A DNA stretch of 64,000 bases, taken from Alloalcanivorax profundimaris (GTDB lineage Bacteria; Pseudomonadota; Gammaproteobacteria; Pseudomonadales; Alcanivoracaceae). Shown here one piece after another: positions 60,208 through 64,000 of the stretch. Within the stretch, counting starts at the first letter, position 1, and the number at the start of each line of letters is the position of its first letter. A program made the position numbers and the translations under genes. The notes beneath the pieces are model-generated. The model made no database searches. It saw nothing but the letters and a program-made list of their open reading frames with translations, and was not told where the DNA came from. The DNA lies in the NCBI RefSeq assembly GCF_015265435.1, contig NZ_JABJWH010000020.1:186001-250000 (forward strand), in the 5' to 3' direction.

Positions 60208-63200
60208 CCGACGCCTTCAGCCGTTTCTGGTGGAACTCATCCAGTGCTTCCCAGCTCAGCGACGTCAAGGAAGCCTGTAAGCCCCGGCGGTGCACCACGA
60301 TGGCAGAACGGGTGTGATTACGCAGCAGGCGCATTTCCTTATTGGGCGTAATAAAAACGGCGTGCAGGCCGAACTCATGCAGGGCGGCGATGATCCTGCC
60401 CGCCACCGCGTGGGAGCTGCGCGAGAAGGCTTCGTCCAACACAATGGTCCCGAATAAGGGGCGGCTGCTGCCGTCCGGACAAAGCGCATAACTCAACGAC
60501 GCGGTCAGCACATAGGAGGCGATGATTTCCTTCTCGCCCCCACTACCACCCTGTGAGCCAGTACGGGTTTCGATGACGGCGCCATTTTCGCGATTGATCA
60601 CCGACACCGCGAATTCCAGACGGTAGCGCGGGTCCAGCAAAGCCTTGGCGCCCTGATTCCGGCTACGGTCACAGGCATCATGCAGTAACGCGACCATATG
60701 CTGGAGCGCCTTGTATTGGCTTTCCCCGCCATCCTCGGTGAAGCGCGCGGAATTCAGCTCCCGAAGCGCTCTTTGCAGCGTGCGCAAGCTTTCGTGGACG
60801 ACTTTCTTTGAAATCAGGCGCAAGTAGCGCCCCGGCTGGAAGTCCACCCGACGCAGCGTATTGTTAAGGTCCTCCAGACGCTCCTCGATCATCGATACTT
60901 CGTTATCGATATCGGTCAGCAACTGGGTCACGCCATCGTCGGAAGAACGATTCAAGTACTCCATGAACCGCTTTTGCTTCTCAGGAAGCGCTTCTTCAGT
61001 AAGAACCTGTAACCGCTCAAGGTAAGCGGGCACATCCTCAAGGTCACGCCCAGCCTCGGACAAGGCACCGCGATCCAGGTGCTTGGCGTCCGCCATGGCC
61101 TTGAGTAGCCTCGCAGCGATGTCCGCAAGCCGCCGATTATTCTGCTCAATCTCTTTCTGAAGATTAGCGACCGCTTCACGTTCTAGCTTTTCTATTTGAT
61201 TCAGGTCTTCGATAACCAGCACTGCCAGATTTTTCTCGCCGATCTGGCGTTGATCACCAGTTAATCCTTCCCCCATGCGTACGAAAGCTTCCTGCCTGCT
61301 TCTTTCAGCTTGTTCCAGCCTTTCTTCACCCTTACTGCGTCTCTCGAACGCATCAAGCCAGTCGTTGTCCAGCTTCTTACACAGACTCTCTGCTTCATCC
61401 AACGCCTGTTTAGCCGCGCCGACATCGGAATCCGGTGCATTGAGGATCTCAAACTGCTGTTTAATATCCGCCAATGTCCTTTCAGCGCCAGGCAGGTCAA
61501 TACTCTCAAAATGCACCTCCGCCAGGGAGAGCAGCAGTTCCATCCTCGCCTTTACTTCTCCGACACGAGATCGCGCGGCCTCCAGCCTGTTTTTGCGTTC
61601 TTGCCAATTGGCGCTGATCTCCTCAATGGCCCGCTCAAGAGCTGCCAGACGATCACGGTTGTCGAACCCGGTCATCCAGTCCTGGTCCAGGCGACGTTGG
61701 TCCTGCTTATCGAAATGCCGGGCTTTTCCGGACATCAAGCCTTGTGCCGTCATTGCGTGGGGGGTGTCACGCAGTTCCTCCGCGTCAGCCACGCAGTGAC
61801 GGTCGATGCCCGCCAGCAACGCCTTCAACGCTTCCCGGAAGGGGTGTTCCTTGAACTCCAGCTTTCGGGTAAAGCCATCCTCAAAGAATCGGGGTTGCCG
61901 CTCCGGCTGCTTTACCTCCAGAAGGCGCACATGCAGCCGATTATGGCGCTGGTTTACCCAGCTCAATGCCTCTCGGATTTGTTCCGTCGGCACCAGGACT
62001 CGCAGCCGGTGAGCGCCGATCGCCCGCTCAATGGCGCCTCTCCATTGGTGCTCCTCGTCTTTGACCTGAACCAACTCGGCCACGAACGGCAACATCGACT
62101 CCGACAGCGACAACCGTTCAGCCAGCTCCGCCCTGAACTGTTGGTAGCGAAAGTCAATATTAGATCCCGGATTGGCCAGAACGGCTTCCCGCTCTTCCTC
62201 CAGCTCCCGTTTTTCGGCTCCAACCGTTCGTTCATTCACGCCGGCTTCAAAAAAGGCTTCCTCCGCCTCCGGGACGCTCTCCTCGATGGATTCCAGTTGC
62301 GTCCTTGCTCGGGCCCGGTTTTCCTCGACGACTCGTTTCTCAAGCGAAGTGGGCATTCCCAGACGTTCGGCGATATGGCGGTATTGCCCGGCGTGAACGG
62401 CAACCTCGTCCCGCCTCCCGGCCTTTTCCTTGATACGCAGTTCCAGCTGCTCGATATCGCCACCACCCGCCTGGAGATAGGCTTGATGCCTTGCCGAGAC
62501 AAGATGTTTTTGGCTTTTAAGACGTTCCGCCAACGCTTTTTCGGCGTCCCGATCACGCTGCAGCTGTTCACGCAGCTCCGTTTCCCGCTGCTCCCATAGC
62601 CCGTGGGCCTGTTCCGCGTACCAGAGCGGCAGTACCTCCCGTAAACGCTCGCTGCTCGTCAATAGCTCGCGTTGTTCCTGATAACGCCGCCACTCTTCCG
62701 CGACCGGCACCAAAGAGCGCTGCTGGCGCCGTGCGATTTCCAGCTCTTCGTGAATATCGGTGAGATCATCAAAACTATTGGCCACATCAAGAGCACGGTC
62801 GAAGGCGGAGTGGTCATCCAGCACCAGCTCACGGAAGATTTCGTCGATGCTGTTCAGCTGCTTGAGGCCGGCGGCGCGATTGAGAAGGGTGAAGGCGTTC
62901 TCGCCCACTTCGAAGTAATCCCGCAGGCGAGCCAGGTAGGCCTTTTTGCTGGAGTAGGTGCGGATCCCCGTGTCTTCCTTTTCCATCTGTTTGAGTGCGC
63001 GCATACCGCCTTCATGGTGCACCATCAACCAGTGGTCCAGAGTGTGCTCCGGTGACTCGGCGAACAGCCACAGCTTTTTCAAATCCGATGCCGACGAACT
63101 GGTGCCGTCGAACCACAAGACAGCGCCGAGGCGCACTTCCTTCTCATGGTTGGCGAAGCGCGCGGCGAAGGCCGTCACGGTTTTCCCCGGCCGTGCGATG

Positions 63201-63496
63201 TGGGTCTGGTCGTCGCCGCCATCCCCGGGGCCGGAGACACCGCGCACATAGGAAACCAAATCCCGGTCGCTTTCGTGGCCGCCGGTGGACGCCAGGTTGT
63301 AACGGGGATTGGCGCATAACAAGGTCATCAGCGCATCGACCAGCGTGGTTTTACCGCTACCCGTGGGCCCGATTACCGCCGTGCCGGCCAGATCGATTTC
63401 CGCGGTGTGGCGCTCATTGAAACCGCCCCAGTTATAGAGGTCTAAGTGAGTCAGAAACAATGTTTCTCCGGCACTCAGAGGCATTGCCACACTCAT
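60191..63496 (-). CDS. jetC: Wadjet subunit JetC (SMC/MukB-like ATPase)
   Basis: A 1101-aa SMC-like motor. N-terminal ATPase half with Walker A GPTGSGKT (43-50) after LDLYNWGGFNERH. Long coiled-coil regions at about 270-450 and 590-860 flank a hinge-like part near 450-590. C-terminal half has the signature GSGGEKEIIASYVL and Walker B GTIVLDEAFSRSS. It forms the loop-extruding complex with JetA and JetB. Starts within the jetB stop (ATGA). The lower GC and codon choice differ from the high-GC neighbourhood, a sign of transfer. Confidence 0.92.
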   Translation of the reverse strand: MSVAMPLSAGETLFLTHLDLYNWGGFNERHTAEIDLAGTAVIGPTGSGKTTLVDALMTLLCANPRYNLASTGGHESDRDLVSYVRGVSGPGDGGDDQTHIARPGKTVTAFAARFANHEKEVRLGAVLWFDGTSSSASDLKKLWLFAESPEHTLDHWLMVHHEGGMRALKQMEKEDTGIRTYSSKKAYLARLRDYFEVGENAFTLLNRAAGLKQLNSIDEIFRELVLDDHSAFDRALDVANSFDDLTDIHEELEIARRQQRSLVPVAEEWRRYQEQRELLTSSERLREVLPLWYAEQAHGLWEQRETELREQLQRDRDAEKALAERLKSQKHLVSARHQAYLQAGGGDIEQLELRIKEKAGRRDEVAVHAGQYRHIAERLGMPTSLEKRVVEENRARARTQLESIEESVPEAEEAFFEAGVNERTVGAEKRELEEEREAVLANPGSNIDFRYQQFRAELAERLSLSESMLPFVAELVQVKDEEHQWRGAIERAIGAHRLRVLVPTEQIREALSWVNQRHNRLHVRLLEVKQPERQPRFFEDGFTRKLEFKEHPFREALKALLAGIDRHCVADAEELRDTPHAMTAQGLMSGKARHFDKQDQRRLDQDWMTGFDNRDRLAALERAIEEISANWQERKNRLEAARSRVGEVKARMELLLSLAEVHFESIDLPGAERTLADIKQQFEILNAPDSDVGAAKQALDEAESLCKKLDNDWLDAFERRSKGEERLEQAERSRQEAFVRMGEGLTGDQRQIGEKNLAVLVIEDLNQIEKLEREAVANLQKEIEQNNRRLADIAARLLKAMADAKHLDRGALSEAGRDLEDVPAYLERLQVLTEEALPEKQKRFMEYLNRSSDDGVTQLLTDIDNEVSMIEERLEDLNNTLRRVDFQPGRYLRLISKKVVHESLRTLQRALRELNSARFTEDGGESQYKALQHMVALLHDACDRSRNQGAKALLDPRYRLEFAVSVINRENGAVIETRTGSQGGSGGEKEIIASYVLTASLSYALCPDGSSRPLFGTIVLDEAFSRSSHAVAGRIIAALHEFGLHAVFITPNKEMRLLRNHTRSAIVVHRRGLQASLTSLSWEALDEFHQKRLKASDEIPR

Positions 63497-64000
63497 TGAT
63501 CGCCCTCCGGGGTTTCACCTTCCTGGTCTTCTTTTGACTGCCCCCCGGTCTGTTCGCGCAGCCACTCCAGCAGCGCTTGCAGGTTCTCCGGGTTGGCCAG
63601 GTGCGCGATAATCGGCCGCACGGTGACCCGCTCATGCTGATCCGGCGCAGAAACCAACCCATGCCCCTTGAGCTGCTCCAGCAGGGCGAGAATGCGGTTG
63701 CGCTCTCTGGCGTCACTACCGGTATCCCCCAGGTAAACCTGAATCTGCGGAATCAGATCGTCGATCGCTACCAGAGCCCCGCCGGCACCGGTGCCGCCCT
63801 CCTGCTCATGCGCCACGAAGTGCTGTCGCAGGATCGCCACAAGAAGGCTTTGCTCCAAATTCAGGCGCTGGCGCCTGACCAGAGGATGGGACCAGTCATC
63901 CTGCTCCGTGACCTCACCCTGACGCACCACCACGTAGGCCAGGCCACGCACGTCGTCCACGCCCAATGCCAGGTCCAAAGGTTCCAGAATCGCTTCTATC
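63493..64000 (-). CDS. jetB: Wadjet subunit JetB (DUF4194), 5' end beyond window
   Basis: The last 168 residues are visible; the frame is open to the window end, so the true start lies outside. The sequence has the DUF4194 pattern: IEAILEPLDLALGVDDVRGLAYVVV, LVRRQRLNLEQSLLVAILRQHF, and ERNRILALLEQLKGHGLVS with a winged-helix-like region, typical of the MukE/kite-like JetB. jetA should follow past 64000. Confidence 0.88.
   Translation of the reverse strand, partial: IEAILEPLDLALGVDDVRGLAYVVVRQGEVTEQDDWSHPLVRRQRLNLEQSLLVAILRQHFVAHEQEGGTGAGGALVAIDDLIPQIQVYLGDTGSDARERNRILALLEQLKGHGLVSAPDQHERVTVRPIIAHLANPENLQALLEWLREQTGGQSKEDQEGETPEGDQ

Overview
The window comes from a high-GC (roughly two-thirds G+C by eye) proteobacterial chromosome. 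The gene order thiL-nusB-ribH-ribBA-ribE, a divergent LysR regulator beside a two-subunit pyruvate carboxylase, a TrhP/YegQ-type U32 gene behind an FNR/Anr box, and phenylacetate catabolism genes suggest an aerobic gammaproteobacterium with a broad aromatic diet, perhaps Alcanivoracaceae or a relative. That placement is inference. No rRNA, tRNA or CRISPR array was seen.

Layout. (1) 1-3429, minus strand: riboflavin/thiamine operon with thiL (cut by the window edge), nusB, ribH, a ribBA whose GTP cyclohydrolase half looks dead, and ribE. (2) 3602-8642: a large Gly-rich autotransporter and a divergent AraC regulator. (3) 8785-19254, plus strand: a catabolic island with a MarR regulator, N-formylmaleamate deformylase, maleate isomerase, maleamate amidohydrolase, an amidohydrolase-2 decarboxylase, a TRAP transporter behind a sigma-54 promoter, and a Rieske oxygenase whose ferredoxin, reductase and alpha subunit lie in one continuous reading frame, followed by the beta subunit. 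The lower-pathway enzymes are those of nicotinate/picolinate degradation after ring opening, but the 2,5-dihydroxypyridine dioxygenase is absent. A 16-bp element recurs before nicD (twice) and before the oxygenase. (4) 19314-23226: EamA transporter, PH-domain protein, azoreductase, LysR, YnfA and a lone addiction-module protein. (5) 23587-34382: part of a phenylacetate cluster (paaK, J, I, G, Y, X) and a five-gene branched-chain-amino-acid-type ABC importer. (6) 34357-39472: MFS/TetR pair, a large lipoprotein of unknown function, and a LysR regulator. (7) 39611-42870: pycA-pycB. (8) 42990-57698: DUF pair, 5'-nucleotidase lipoprotein, a GlyGly-CTERM-like surface protein, phospholipase D-like lipoprotein, FNR-box operon with trhP, amidohydrolase with a His-rich tail, a frameshifted GST, a tannase-family lipoprotein, and a GST-VOC pair. 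(9) 57815-58917: a LysR pseudogene interrupted by a 264-bp non-coding element with perfect 32-bp terminal inverted repeats and two internal hairpins. (10) 59065-64000, minus strand, visibly lower GC: jetD, jetC and part of jetB of a Wadjet anti-plasmid system running off the window end.

The most interesting items are the fused Rieske oxygenase and its incomplete pyridine-type pathway with shared promoter elements, the cloverleaf-like inserted element, and the Wadjet locus next to it.
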